Origin: Plotosus lineatus
Taxonomy: Eukaryota; Chordata; Actinopteri; Siluriformes; Plotosidae
DNA length: 64,000 nt
Direction of reading: 5' to 3'
Assembly (NCBI GenBank): GCA_024760905.1
Contig: CM045729.1
Span: 4,768,663 to 4,832,662, forward strand
Position numbers and translations under genes: made by a program. This document shows, one piece after another, positions 1 through 10,805 of the stretch (within the stretch, counting starts at the first letter, position 1; each line of letters begins with the position of its first letter). The notes under the pieces are model-generated. The model was not told the DNA's origin and searched no databases. It saw only the letters and a list, made by a program, of their open reading frames with translations.

Positions 1-46
1 GAAACCAACCAATACAGTTTTAGACTTTAGAATGATTTGGAAAGGA

Positions 47-293
47 AATTCATTCATTCATTCATTTTCTGTAAACGCTTAATCCTAATTAGGATCAAGT
101 GGAGGCTGGCACCCATCCCACTAGACTCTGGGCAAGGGCGGAGTGCACCCTGGATGGCTCGCCAGGCCATCGCAGGGCAGAAACACGTTGACGGCGATGC
201 GGCTGCTCTTGTCGAAAGTCAGCAATGATTTTTTTACATGAACCTCACACTATAGACAGTGAGAGACATGGCCAGCCTATGATAACCCAGTTA
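47..293 (-). repeat. SINE-alpha, tail-2 type, head missing
   Basis: This reads on the minus strand. At its left edge is the (ATTC)n terminus, then the tail-2 block (ATTTTCTGTAA, CCTAATTAGG, CGCCAGGCCATCGCAGGGCAG) and the shared SINE body around GATAACCCAGTTA. The tRNA-like head seen in the copy at 2476-2816 is absent. About 12 related copies occur in this window, which is the basis for calling it a dispersed repeat. The class name is inferred. Confidence 0.7.
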
Positions 294-319
294 ATAAAGC
301 ATAAAGCAGTTTAAGATCT

Positions 320-952
320 TCTTTCTTCTTCTTCTTTTCCTTTCGGCTGTTCCCTTCAGGGGTCGCCACAGCAAATGATCTGCCTCCATCTCTCCCTATC
401 CTCTGCATCTTCTACTCTTACTCCAACGACCTTCATGTCCGCCTTCACCGCATCCATAAATCTTCTCTTTGGTCTTCCTCTGGGCCTTTTGCCTGGTAGT
501 TCCAACCTCAGCATCCTACGACCAATATACTCACTATCCCTCCTCTGTACATGTCCAAACCATCTCAATCTAGCCTCTCTGACTTTGTCTCCAAAACATC
601 TAACATGTGCTGTCCCTCTGATGTGCTCATTTCTGATCCTATCCATCCTCGTTACTCCCAAAGAGAACCTCAACATTTTCATCTCTGCTACCTCCAGCTC
701 TGCCTCCTGTCTTTTCCCCAGGGCCACTGTTTCTAAACCATACAACATTGCTGGCCTCATCACCGTCTTGTACACTTTTCCCTTCATTCTTGCCGATACC
801 TTCCTATCACACATCACACCGGACACTTTTCTCCATCCATTCCAACCTGCCTGCATGCGCTTCTTCACCTCTTTTCCACACTCTCCATTGCTCTGGATTG
901 TTGAGCCTAAGTACTTAAAATCCTCCACCTTCTTTATCTCTGCCTTTCTGGG
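320..952 (-). mobile_element. RTE-A LINE, 3' part (reverse-transcriptase C-terminal end)
   Basis: This is a minus-strand LINE remnant. The open frame 356-961 encodes the C-terminal end of the reverse transcriptase polyprotein, with the family's GRPKRRFMD motif and the CCGDP ending. The LINE's (CTT)n-bounded 3' terminus is at about 320-330. It is one of at least eight copies of the same family in the window, here called RTE-A. At about 953 it changes abruptly into retroviral pol sequence. The clade is assigned from general knowledge of fish LINEs whose endonuclease halves are often mislabelled craniofacial development protein 2-like. No functional gene is present. Confidence 0.85.
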
Positions 953-2475
953 TCTTTCCATGGCTCAAAATCGCTGCCAATTGGAATAGGTTCTTTGGTA
1001 GAATTGGTTTGTTGTTGGGACAGGTATAGAGCCCATTTTTAATCTGCGCCCCTTTTTTATCCAGGATGCCTTTTCACTTTCTGGATTTTGTTCCTGCATG
1101 TTCTGTAAGATTTCTCTGGTGACTTCAGTGCCATCTGTCATTGTCAATACTTCAATTTCTCCTTCAGCAGCTTCTTTTGCTTTTCTGTCTGCAAAGGCGT
1201 TTCCTTTGGATATATCATCTGTTTTATTTGTGTGCGCAGCGCATTTGCATACTGCTACTTGTCTTGGTAATTGTACTGCTTCCAATAATTCTTTTAGTAG
1301 TTGTGCATGAGTGACTGGTTTGCCAGTTGAAGTTACCATTCATCTGATACTGCGTGTGGCACTTTAAGTGTCAGTGGATGGAAGAGTACCACTCCTGCGT
1401 TCAATTCTACAGCCATTGATGCTGCCACTACTGCTCTCACACGATGAGGAAGTGCACACGTCACGCTGTCTAGCTTTGATGAGTAGTAAGCCACAGGTTT
1501 GAGTTTATCACCACATTTTTGAGCCAGTAGAGATGTCATAAAATGACCTTTGCAGTCTACCATTTGATAGAACATTTTGCTGTAGTTTGGTAGGGCTAGA
1601 ACTGTTGCTGAGACCATCATTTGTTTTATTCTGCAAAGTGCCCCTTCTGCTTCAGGTGTCCATTGCAGTGGTGTAGACATACTTATTTCATTCTCGTACA
1701 TGAGCTGATTCAATGGATGTGTTATTTCCACATAGTTCGGAATCCATGATCTGCAGTAATTCATCAGGCCCAGAAAGGACATCATTTGTTTCTTTGTCAC
1801 TGGTTTTGGTGCCTGCAATACTGCTGTTTTTCTGTCATCCACAATGGTTCTACCTCCTGCACTCAGATTATGCCCCAAGTATTTTGCTGTTGTTCTGCAC
1901 ATCTGCAGTTTGTCTTTACTGACCTTGTACCCTTCAGCTGCCAGATGTCTGAGGAGTGCTATGGTATCTTTTCTGCAGGTTTCTTCATCTGGTGAGGCCA
2001 AAAGGACGTCATCCACATACGTCAATACTTGACTTCCCCCTGGGGGGGTTGAATTTAGCCATACTCGCGACCATGACTTGTGAGTAAATTTTTGGGCTTT
2101 CACAGTACCCTTGTGGCAGCCTGGTATAAGTTTATCTTTTCCCTTCATAGGTGAATGCAAACCAGAACTGGCTATTTTTATCAAGAGGCACTGAGAAAAA
2201 TGCGTTGCTGATATCCACCACAGTAAAGTGAACTGCATCTGGTCTTAAGCTGTTTAAAAGGGTATGTGGATCTGCCACACAGGGGGCTCTATGAATTACT
2301 GCATTATTGACAGTTTGTAGGTCTTGTACCATTCTCCATCCTACAGATGGTGCTGCTTTTTTAACTGGAAATATGGGAGTATTACATGGTGAGTCCTCAC
2401 ACTCCACCAGTACTCCTGCTTTTAGTAATGCTTCAATTACTGGTTTGATTCCTTCTTTGATCTCCTTCTAACAGT
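953..2475 (-). mobile_element. endogenous retrovirus pol fragment (RT, start of RNase H)
   Basis: This is minus-strand retroviral pol. Open frames at 2132-2407, 1333-2238 and 965-1339 overlap with frame changes, so the gene is broken. The reverse-transcriptase active-site motif YVDD is intact at 2008-2019 and is followed by connection and RNase H-like sequence. The fragment aligns with the pol remnant inside the LTR-bounded provirus at 26.9-27.6 kb, which has lost YVDD. No LTR, gag or env accompanies it. RTE-A sequence lies on both sides. It is probably a class I (gamma/epsilon-like) element, judged from pol style and from the env motif in the related provirus. Confidence 0.85.
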
Positions 2476-2816
2476 TCAGTTCATTTTCTGTAACCGCTTC
2501 ATCCTAATTAGGGTCGCGGGGAGACTGGTGCCCATCCCAGCCAACTCAGGGCGAGGGCAGAGTACACTCTGGACAGCTCGCCAGGCCATCGCAGGGCGGA
2601 AACACGCTGACGGCTTTGCAGCCTACTCTTTACGAAAGTCAGCAATGGTTCTTTTACATGCCTCACACCATAGACAGTGAGAGACATGGCCCGCCTTTGA
2701 TAACCCAGTTAGCTGCACTGGGGGGGACAGTGACAACCTTGTGGAGAGTGGGACTCGAACCCCCAACCTTTGGCTCAGCAAGCCAGTGCCTTATACCACT
2801 AGACCACCACTGCCTC
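2476..2816 (-). repeat. full-length SINE-alpha with tail-2, with target duplication
   Basis: Minus-strand reading starts with a tRNA-like head, at the right end. It carries a B-box-like GGTTCGAGTCCC (here slightly altered), then the body with the GGTTATCAAAGG block, then tail-2 ending in ACAGAAAATG. A 14-bp direct repeat CTCCTTCTAACAGT flanks it at 2462-2475 and 2817-2830, so the ends are exact. It inserted at the boundary between retroviral pol and RTE-A sequence. Confidence 0.85.
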
Positions 2817-2830
2817 CTCCTTCTAACAGT

Positions 2831-3550
2831 CCTTTATCAATCTAACTTGCTTCATGTCCTTCCCATCTCTACCTCTCTGCTGTGAGACCTGTATAGATCA
2901 TTTTCTCCCTCCTTACTGTTCAACCTATCATACAAGTCATCATTCGCCCTCTGTTTGGCCTTAGCCACTGCTACTTTTGTCTTATGCTGTGTCTCCCTGT
3001 CCTCTCAACATCCCACTTATTCTTAGCTAACCTAAGTACACACTCCTGCACTTCCTCATTCCACCACCAAGTCTCCTTATCTACTTTCCTTCCAGAGGAC
3101 ACGCCAAGTACTCTCCTACCTGTGTCCCTAATCACATTTGCTGTAGTTGTCCAGTCATCTGGAAGCACTTCCTGACCATCCAAAGCCTTTGCCTTCTTCA
3201 CCTTCCTCACCAACAGCGTCATCCTGCACACCACCATCCTATGCTGTTTGGCAACACTCTCACCCACCACTACTTTGCGGTCACTGACTTCCTTCAAATT
3301 ACATCGTCTACACGAGACGTAGTCTACCTGTGTGCTCTTACCTCCGCTTTTATAAGTCATCCTATGCTCCTGTTTCTTCTTGAAGAAAGTATTCACCACA
3401 GCCATTTCCATCCTTTTTGCAAAATCGATCAACATCTGTCCTTCTGTGTTCCTGTCCTGGATATCAAACCTGTCCATCACTTCCTCGTCCCCTCTGTTGC
3501 CTGCACCAACATGTCCATTGAAGTCTGCACCAATGACACAAGAAAGCTGC
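2831..3550 (-). mobile_element. RTE-A LINE, endonuclease/linker part
   Basis: This is a minus-strand fragment; the frame 2971-3552 encodes the end of the apurinic-type endonuclease (GADFNGHVGAG and QVDYV motifs) and the linker with the GRRVLGVSSGRK block. It is followed, across the pol fragment, by the 3' part at 320-952. The middle of the LINE (reverse-transcriptase core) is missing. A frameshift ends the open frame near the KNKWDVERT region. Confidence 0.85.
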
Positions 3551-3566
3551 ACAACTGCACAAGAAA

Positions 3567-3780
3567 GCTGGTGCCCAACTCAGCTGACTCCGGGCGAGGG
3601 CAGAGTACAGCCTGGACAGCTTGCCAGTCCATAGCAGCACAGAAACACACTGATGGCTATGCAGCTCCTCTTGTCGAACGTTAGCAATGGTTTTCTTACA
3701 TGAACCTCAAACCATGGCCCAGGGGTCACCAACACCCTGTACAAGAAGGGCCAGAGTCGCCTCCACCTTCTGAGGTGGGG
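3567..3780 (-). repeat. SINE tail-2 fragment joined to a CR1/L2-LINE shard
   Basis: 3567-3712 matches the SINE-alpha body and tail-2 in minus orientation. 3725-3775 (CCCTGTACAAGAAGGGCCAG and on) matches, in plus orientation, the reverse-transcriptase segment of the CR1/L2-like LINE at 17.3 kb. Both are short and degraded. Confidence 0.6.
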
Positions 3781-3857
3781 TATATATATATACATATATA
3801 GATATATATATATATATATATAGATATATATATATATATTGCAATATATTATTATTA

Positions 3858-3904
<47 letters not shown>

Positions 3905-3905
3905 T
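3779..3905. repeat. (TA)n and (ATT)n microsatellites
   Basis: An alternating TA tract runs from 3779 to about 3838, followed by a TTA/ATT triplet array to 3905. The next 260 bases (3906-4164) are AT-rich and show no gene or repeat that I recognise. Confidence 0.95.
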
Positions 3906-4164
3906 TGAACGATAATTCCATGTGTAATACATTAAGACTATGTTGTAGATTTTATCCGTGTATTAATGATATAATTAGCACTGTTTGTTATTTTAATTCT
4001 AAATGTACAGCATTTATTATATAAATTATTTTTATTTGCATGCGTTTGATGTGTATTTAATATTGATCTTTTATTATATGATAAAATTGTCCTACACTGT
4101 TCTTATTTTTCTTGATGTTCCTTTAATCATTCAGTGAATGAATTGTTTATAATTTATTAATATA

Positions 4165-4470
4165 ACTTCTTCTTTTCCTATCGGCTGTCCACTTCAGGGG
4201 TCGCCACAGTGAATCATCTGCCCCCATCTCACCCTATCCTCTGCATTTTCTTCTCTTACACCATGTCCTCCTACACCACATCCATAAATCTTCTCTTTGG
4301 TCTTCCTCTAGAGTCTAGACCTTCTGCCTGGTAGTTCCAACCTCAGTATTCTACTACTGTACCATTACCACTCACTATTGGGTGTGCTTTTATTATGTAA
4401 ATTCATGCTGCAGTCTCACTGAAGTTAATTTCTGTTTGAGTTCTTCTCCCCCTGAGATCATTTCCTTGTC
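4165..4470 (-). repeat. chimeric RTE-A-tailed repeat, copy 1
   Basis: On the minus strand a roughly 85-bp non-LINE segment (4381-4465, including ATTCATGCTGCAGTCTCACT on the plus strand) is joined to the last 200 bp of RTE-A (4165-4375). The same junction, same non-LINE segment and same order recur at 10005-10293. This suggests a non-autonomous, SINE-like family using the RTE-A 3' end, or a short duplication. Confidence 0.6.
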
Positions 4471-4502
4471 CCCCACCCGAATAGCAGCGATGTGTAGATA
4501 AG

Positions 4503-7374
4503 AAGAGTGAAGGTCCAGACGAAGTGCGATTCAAAAAAACCCTATGACATATGACATCTGAGAGAGAGCACAGGAAGCAGTCTCCCTTGCCCGGACGCGG
4601 GTCACCGGGGTTCCCTCCTGGAGCCAGGCCCGGGGGAGGAGCTCGAAGGCGAGCGCCTGGTGGTCGGGCTTCTGCCCATGGATTCTCCTTGGTTGAAGAA
4701 AGGGTAGCTTCCCTCCGTCTTCGGGTGGGGGGACGGGTCCTGACTGTTATTTGTGCTTATGCACCAAATGACAGTTCAGAGTACCCACCCTTTTTGGAGT
4801 CTTTGGGGGGGGGGGGTTGGAGAACGCTCCCTCGGGAGACTCACTCGTTGTCTTGGGAGACTTCAACGCCCATGTGGGCAACGATAGTGTGACCTGGAAG
4901 GGTGTGATCGGTAGGTACGGCCTCTCCAGTCTGAACCCGAATGGTGTTTTGTTGTTAGACTTCTGTGCTTGTCACAGTTTGTCTATCACGAACACCATGT
5001 TCGAACATAAGTGTGCCCATAAGTGCACTTGGCACCAGGACACCCTAGGTCGCAGTTCGATGATTGACTTTGTAGTCGTGTCATCGGACTTGCGACCATA
5101 TGTTCTGGACACTCGGGTGAAGAGAGGAGCTGAGCTGTCTACCGATCGCTACCTGGTGGTGAGTTGGCTTTGGTGGTGGGGGAGGCTGCCTTCCAGACCT
5201 GGCCGGCCCAAGCGTGTAATCAGGGTCTGCTGGGAACGTTTGGCGGAGCCCCCTGTCCGAGAGGCCTTTAACTCCCACCTCCGGCAGAGCTAAAACCACG
5301 TTCCGGAGGAGGCGGGGGACATGGAAGCCGAATAGGCCATGTTTCGTGCCTCCATTGCTGAGGCGGCAGCCCATAGCTGTGGCCGTAAGTTCATCGGTGC
5401 TTGTCGTGGTGGTAATCCCCGAACCCGGTGGTGGACACCTGCGGTGAAGGGGGCCGTCCAGCTGAAGAAGGAGGCCTATCGGGTTTTATTAGCCTGTGGG
5501 ACTCCCGAGGCAGCAAACAGGTATCGGCAGGCCAAACGTGTCGCAGCCGAGGCTGTCGCAGATGCAAAATCTCGGGCGTGGGAGGAGTTCGGTGAGGGCC
5601 TGGAGAGTGATTATCCGTTGGCCTCAAAAAGGTTCTGGACCACCATTCAACACCTTAAGAGGGAGAAGCAGTTCTCCACAAACACTATTTACAGTGGAGG
5701 TGGGGAGCTGCTTACCTCGACTGGGGATGTCGTCGAGAGGTGGAGGGAGTACTTTGAGGACCTCCTCAATCCCACCAACACGCCCTCCGTGGAAGAGGAT
5801 GACCCTGGGGATTTTGGTGGGGGTTCACCCATCACTGGAGTGGAGGTCACTGAGGTTATCAAAATGCTCCTCGGTGGTCGAGCTCCGGGGTTGGACGAGA
5901 TCCTCCCGGAATATCTCAGGGTTCTGGATGCTGTAGGACTGTCTTGGTTGACACGTCTCTGCAACATCGCGTGGTCATCGGGGGCTGTACCTCTGGATTG
6001 GCAAACTGGGGTGGTGGTCCCAATTTTTAAGAAGGGGGACCGGAGGGTGTGTTCCAATTATCGTGGAATTACACTCCTCAGCCTACCTGGGAAAGTCTAT
6101 GCAGGGGTACTAGAGAGGAGGATCTGACCGATAGTCGAACCTCGGATTCAGGAGGAACAGTGTGGTTTTCGTCCTGGCCGTAGCATTCTTGACCAACTCT
6201 ATACGCTCCACAGGATTCTGGAGGGGGCATGGGAGTTTGCCCAATCCGTCCACATGTGCTTTGTGGATTTGGAGAAGGCTTTCGACTGTGTCCATTGAAC
6301 GATCTTGTGGGGCGTGCTCCGAGAGTACGGCGTTCCAGATTTGTTGCTACGAGCCATTCGGTCACTGTATCATCAGAGCCAGAGTTTGGTCCATATTGGT
6401 AACAACAGGTCGAATTCGTTTCCGGTGGGAGTTGGAGTCCGCCAAGGCTGTCCTTTGTCACAGATTCTGTTCATAATTTTTATGGACAGAATTTCTAGGC
6501 GCAGTCAAGGCGTTGAGGGGTTCTGGTTTGGTGGCCCTCAGATATCGTCTCTGCTTTTTGCGGATGATGTTGTCCTTTTGGCTTCATCAAGTCGGGACCT
6601 TGAGCTCTCATTGGAGTGATTTGCAGCCGAGTGCGAAGCAGCCGGGATGAGGATCAGTACCTCCAAGTCTGTGGCCATGGTTCTCAGTCGGACAAGGACC
6701 ATCCGGGTCGGGAATGAGGTCCTGCCCCAAGTGGAGGAGTTTAAGTAGCTTGGGGTCTTGTTCATGGGTGAGGGAAGGATGGAGCGAGAGATGGACAGAC
6801 GGATCGCTGCAGCCTCTGCTGTTAAGCGGTGCCTGTACCAGTCCGTCATGGTGAAGAAGGAGCTGAGCCGCAAGGCGAAGCTCTCAATTTAGCAGTCGAT
6901 CTATGTTCCAACCTTCACCTATGGTCACAAGCTTTGGGTTATGACCGAAAGAACAAGATCACGGATACAAGCGGCTGAAATGAGCTTCCTTCGCCTGGTG
7001 GCGGGGTTCTCCCTTAGAGATAAGGTGAGAAGCTCTACCATCCGTGGATAGCTCGGAGTAGATCCGCTGCTCCTCTGCATTGAGAGGGGCCAGTTGAGGT
7101 GGCTCGGGCATCTGGTCAGAATGCCTCCCGGACGCCTCCCTGGTGTGGTGTTTCGGGCATGTCCAACCGGGAAGAGACCCCGGGGTCGACCTAGAACACG
7201 CTGGAGGGACTATGTCTCTTGGCTTGTCTGGGACCGCCTCGGTGTCCCCCCCGGGAGAGTTGGAGGAGGTGGCTGGGGAGAGAGACGTCTGGACCGCTCT
7301 GCTTAGGTTTCTGCCCCCGCGACCCGACCCCAGACTTTGTGGAAGACGACGATGATGATGATGATGATGATGAT
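4503..7374 (+). mobile_element. Rex3 (RTE clade) LINE, 5'-truncated, degenerate
   Basis: The order is: 5' untranslated-like GC-rich part, endonuclease (LGDFNAHVG at about 4856-4880), linker, reverse transcriptase (LLFADDVVLL at about 6555), C-terminal region with the CPTGKRPRGRPRTRW block, then a (GAT)n tail. Positions 5999-6018 and 6443-6463 fit, as I recall them, the two standard Rex3 PCR primer sites, which is why I name it Rex3. A 14-bp duplication GATGTGTAGATAAG lies at 4489-4502 and 7375-7388. It carries several in-frame stops (for example at 6127, within ERRI-stop) and frameshifts, so it is dead. Part of the endonuclease N-terminus is deleted near 4680. Confidence 0.9.
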
Positions 7375-7388
7375 GATGTGTAGATAAG

Positions 7389-7540
7389 ATTTAAATGTAC
7401 ATTTACATGATTGTTGTGTTAGCTTTGCTAGTTTTTAGTTTTTAGATTGTTTGTTTTTTTCCTGATTTAAGGTGGCTAAATTGTCAGCGGTGGTCTGATG
7501 AGCTGCTTCGTTTGAAGAAGAGCAAAAAAATGAGTTGTTG

Positions 7541-7631
<91 letters not shown>

Positions 7632-7987
7632 TTCTAACAAAAGCTAGAGATGCAGGAGGGCTTGTATGTTCCCATTCTTTAGGGTGGTAAGGAGTTTTGT
7701 GGCTGTTTCCCAACTTGTGTTGTTGTCTGTGCTTTGGTTCTTGTGTCCTCATCCCCCGCAGCCCAATACTGTTCCTATTCAAAGGTTTCACAGTGAAGCA
7801 CATTGAATGTCTGAAGTGGTGGTGTTTCTATCTAAATGAGGGTCTGAGAGCTGCTTTAATCAACCTGAGTGGGGTTTAAGTCTGCTGTGAAATGGAAGTA
7901 AATGATAAATCTGAAAAGTGCATTTTAATATGTTTAAATGTTAATAGGTAATACACCATGTTAATACATCACCCATATTAGCAGTGA
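7389..7987. other. non-genic stretch with a (TG)n microsatellite
   Basis: A (TG)n tract of about 85 bases spans 7545-7628. I see no supported gene or named repeat in the rest; the open frames here are (CA)n translations or short shadows. Confidence 0.8.
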
Positions 7988-9632
7988 TTTTAGAGAGTGA
8001 TAAAGGACAGAGAGGGAAATGTATTGACTGATGACAGAAGTGTGCTGGGAAGATGGAAAGAGTACTCTGAAGAGCTGATGAATGAGGAAAATGACAGAGA
8101 AAAAAGAGTAGAAGGGGTGACCGTTGAGGACCAGGAAGTAGCAAAGATTAGTAAGGGAGAAGTGAGGAGGGCATTGAAGAGGATGAAGAGTGGAAAGGCA
8201 GTTGGCCCTGATGATATACCAGTCAAGGTATGGAGGTCTCTAGGGGAGGTAGCAGTAGATTTTCTGACAAGAACATTCAACCAGGTCTTAGAAAGTGAGC
8301 AGATGCTGGAGGAATGGAGGAGAAGTGTGCTTGTGCCCATTTTTAAGAACAAGGGAGATGTACAGAGTTGTGGCAACTACAGAGGGATAAAGCTGATGAG
8401 CCATATGATGAAGTTATGGGAAAGAAAAGTGGAAGCTAGACTAAGGGCAGAGGTCAGCATTTGTGAACAACAATTTGGTTTCATGCCAAGAAAGAGCACC
8501 ACAGATGCAGTGTTTGCTTTGAGGATGTTAATAGAGAAGTACAGAGAAGGTCAGAAGGAGCTGCATTGTGCCTTTGTGGCTCTGGAGAAAGCATATGACA
8601 GGGTGCCGAGAGAGGAACTGTGGTATTGTATGAGGAAGTCTGGAGTGGCAGAGAAGTATGTTAGAGTGGTGCAGGACATGTATGAGAGATGTAAGACAGT
8701 GGTGAGGTGTGCTGTCGGTGTGACAGAAGAGTTCAAGGTGTAGGTGGGACTGCATCAAGGGTCAGCTCTCAGCCCCTTCTTGTTTGCTATGGTGATGGAC
8801 AGGCTGACAGACGAGGTTAGACAAGAATCTCCATGGACTATGATGTTTGCAGATGACATTGTGATCTGTAGTGAGAGCAGAGAACAAGTGGAGGAAAATC
8901 TAGAGAGGTGGAGGTATGCCCTGGAAAGGAGAGGAATGAAGGTTAGTCTCAGTAAGACAGAATACATGTGTGTGAACGACAAGGACCCAAGAGGAACTGT
9001 GAGGTTACAGGGGGCAGAGATAAAGAAGGTGGAGGATTTTAAGTACTTAGGCTCAACAATCCAGAGCAATGGAGAGTGTGGAAAAGAGGTGAAGAAGCGT
9101 GTGCAGGCAGGTTGGAATGGATGGAGAAAAGTGTCCGGTGTGATGTGTGATAGGAGAGTATCGGCAAGAATGAAGGGAAAAGTGTACAAGACGGTGATGA
9201 GGCCAGCGATGTTGTATGGTTTAGAGACAGTGGCCCTGGGGAAAAGACAGGAGGCAGAGCTGGAGGCAGCAGAGATGAAAATGTTGAGGTTCTCTATGGG
9301 AGTAACGAGGATGGATAGGATCAGGAATGAGCACATCAGAGGGACAGCACATGTAAGACGTTTTGGAGACAAAGTCAGAGAGGCGAGATTGAGAGGGTTT
9401 GGACATGTACAGAGGAGGGATAGTGAGTATATTGGCAGTAGGATGTTGAGGTTGGAACTACCAGGCAGAAGGCCCAGAGGAAGACCAAAGAGAAGATTTA
9501 TGGATGTGGTGAAGGTGGACATGAAGGTCGTTGGAGTAAGAGTAGAAGATGCAGAGGATAGGGAGAGATGGAGGCAGATCATTTGCTCTGGCGACCCTTG
9601 AAGGGAACAGCCGAAAGAAAAAGAAGAAGTAT
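7988..9632 (+). mobile_element. RTE-A LINE, 5'-truncated, RT half
   Basis: This plus-strand copy starts in the linker (VLTDDRSVLGRWKEY) and runs through the reverse-transcriptase domain to the 3' end (GGAACAGCCGAAAG, then AAG-rich tail). FADD is encoded near 8845-8860. One nonsense codon (TAG at 8741-8743) splits an otherwise open frame into 7997-8743 and 8744-9601. Apart from this stop the reverse-transcriptase frame is intact, which suggests a fairly young copy. Confidence 0.9.
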
Positions 9633-9648
9633 CGGGCTTCCTTTTCCA

Positions 9649-9995
9649 TTGTGCAGTGGTGGCCTGATGGTATAGGGTGCTGGATCACTGAGCCTAAGGT
9701 TGGGGGTTCGAGTCCCACTCTCCACAAGGTTGTCACTGTCCCCCAGTGCACTATCTGGGTTATCAAAGGCTGGCCATGTCTCTCACCATCTCTGGTGAGA
9801 GGTTCATGTAAAAGATTCATTGCTGACTTCAAGAGGAGCTGCAAAGCCGTCAGCGTGTTTCTGCCCCTTGCTAAAGGGTTGTGTCAGGAAGGGCATCCGA
9901 CGTGAAAACCAAATCAAACATGCGAATCAGATGATTTTCTGTGGCTCCCCCTGGAAAAGGGAAAAAGCTGAAAGGAAAAGAATGAAGAAAATTGT
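9649..9995 (+). repeat. SINE-alpha with tail-1 (RTE-A-derived tail)
   Basis: A tRNA-like head is at 9655-9725 with B box GGTTCGAGTCCC at 9704-9715. The body follows (GGTTATCAAAGG at 9758-9769), then tail-1: GTCAGGAAGGGCATCCGACG (9884-9903), which resembles the RTE-A 5' untranslated region, and CTGTGGCTCCCCCTGGAAAA, which resembles the RTE-A 3' end. It is probably transcribed by RNA polymerase III and moved by RTE-A proteins (inference). Confidence 0.75.
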
Positions 9996-10004
9996 CTTTT
10001 TTTC

Positions 10005-10293
10005 CCCCTTTCGGCTGTTCCCTTCAGGGGTCGCCACAGCGAATCATCTGCCTCCATATCACCCTGTGCTCTGCATCTTCTTCTCTTACACCAACTGCCT
10101 TCATGTCCTCCTTCACCACATCCCTCAATCTCCTCTTTGGTCTTCCTCTCGGCCTTCTGCGTGGTAGTTCCAACCTCAGCATCCTACTACCATTCCCATT
10201 CCCTATTGTGTGTGCTTTTATGATGGAAATTCATGCTGCAGTCTCACTGAACTGAATTTCAGTTTGAGTTCTGCTCCCCCTGAGATCATTTCC
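10005..10293 (-). repeat. chimeric RTE-A-tailed repeat, copy 2
   Basis: This has the same composition as 4165-4470. The RTE-A 3' end in minus orientation (10005-10195) joins the same roughly 90-bp non-LINE segment (10203-10293). The flanking sequences of the two copies differ on both sides. Confidence 0.6.
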
Positions 10294-10304
10294 ATGATGG
10301 AGAA

Positions 10305-10400
10305 TGTGGTTCTCAGAATCACACTTCCAAGATGGCGGACAGCAAGGGTATCACGGGAAATGTACTATGATGGTATGTCCCTGACAGAGATTTTCAGGAT
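10305..10400. promoter_or_regulatory. possible distal promoter elements (ETS/YY1-like)
   Basis: ACTTCCAAGATGGCGGAC at 10323-10340 combines an ETS-type ACTTCC and a YY1-type AAGATGGCGG. GGGAAATGTACT at 10355-10366 resembles, on the other strand, the ACTACATTTCCC promoter element. Such combinations are typical of vertebrate housekeeping promoters. The site lies about 450 bp before the inferred cbs first-exon donor. Binding is inferred. Confidence 0.4.
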
Positions 10401-10544
10401 ACTCCACACGTACAAGTATGCCTATAATGTTTTTTTTTTTTCTTTGACGCAAATTTAAAAAAATGTTCCGTTTGGTCGGAAGTTTATTAAAGAAAAAAGG
10501 AAAAGAAAAAAAAACAGCGCAATTTGTTTGGTTTAAATGGAAAC

Positions 10545-10656
10545 GCACGCCCCCACGTCAGCCAATCAGCGAGCAGAGATAACGCCACGCTGCTTGACGA
10601 TTGGCCAGTAAGTGGAGCGCTTTAAACACATCAGCTGGGCACGCGCGTGTGCGCGT

Positions 10657-10708
<52 letters not shown>

Positions 10709-10799
10709 AAGTGTGTGTTATTGCGCGCGCATGAAGGCGTAAAAGCGCTGAAAACACATCGCTGTGCTCATTGTACCGCGCTGTTTACTCCACACTGAG
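10545..10799 (+). promoter_or_regulatory. cbs: probable cbs promoter and non-coding first exon
   Basis: The region is CpG-rich, unlike its surroundings. CCAAT boxes occur direct (GCCAATCAGC, 10561-10570) and inverted (GATTGGCC, 10599-10606), with a TTTAAA TATA-like box at 10621. A strong 5' splice site CTGAG|GTAAGT puts an exon end at 10799. The next in-order acceptor, TCTCCTCTACAG, ends at 19289, 42 bases before the cbs start codon. I infer that a 5' untranslated exon starts between about 10640 and 10790 and ends at 10799. A (GT)n tract at 10660-10705 lies between the TATA-like box and the donor. Confidence 0.6.
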
Positions 10800-10805
10800 G
10801 TAAGT

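Noticed and set aside
7326..7375. CRISPR-like or satellite array at the (GAT)n run
   Set aside because: It is the simple-repeat tail of the Rex3 LINE and is followed by its target duplication.
7546..7803. Open frames rich in His-Thr or Cys-Val repeats (here and near 10.6, 42.5, 43.5, 56.1 kb)
   Set aside because: They are translations of (TG)n/(CA)n microsatellites.
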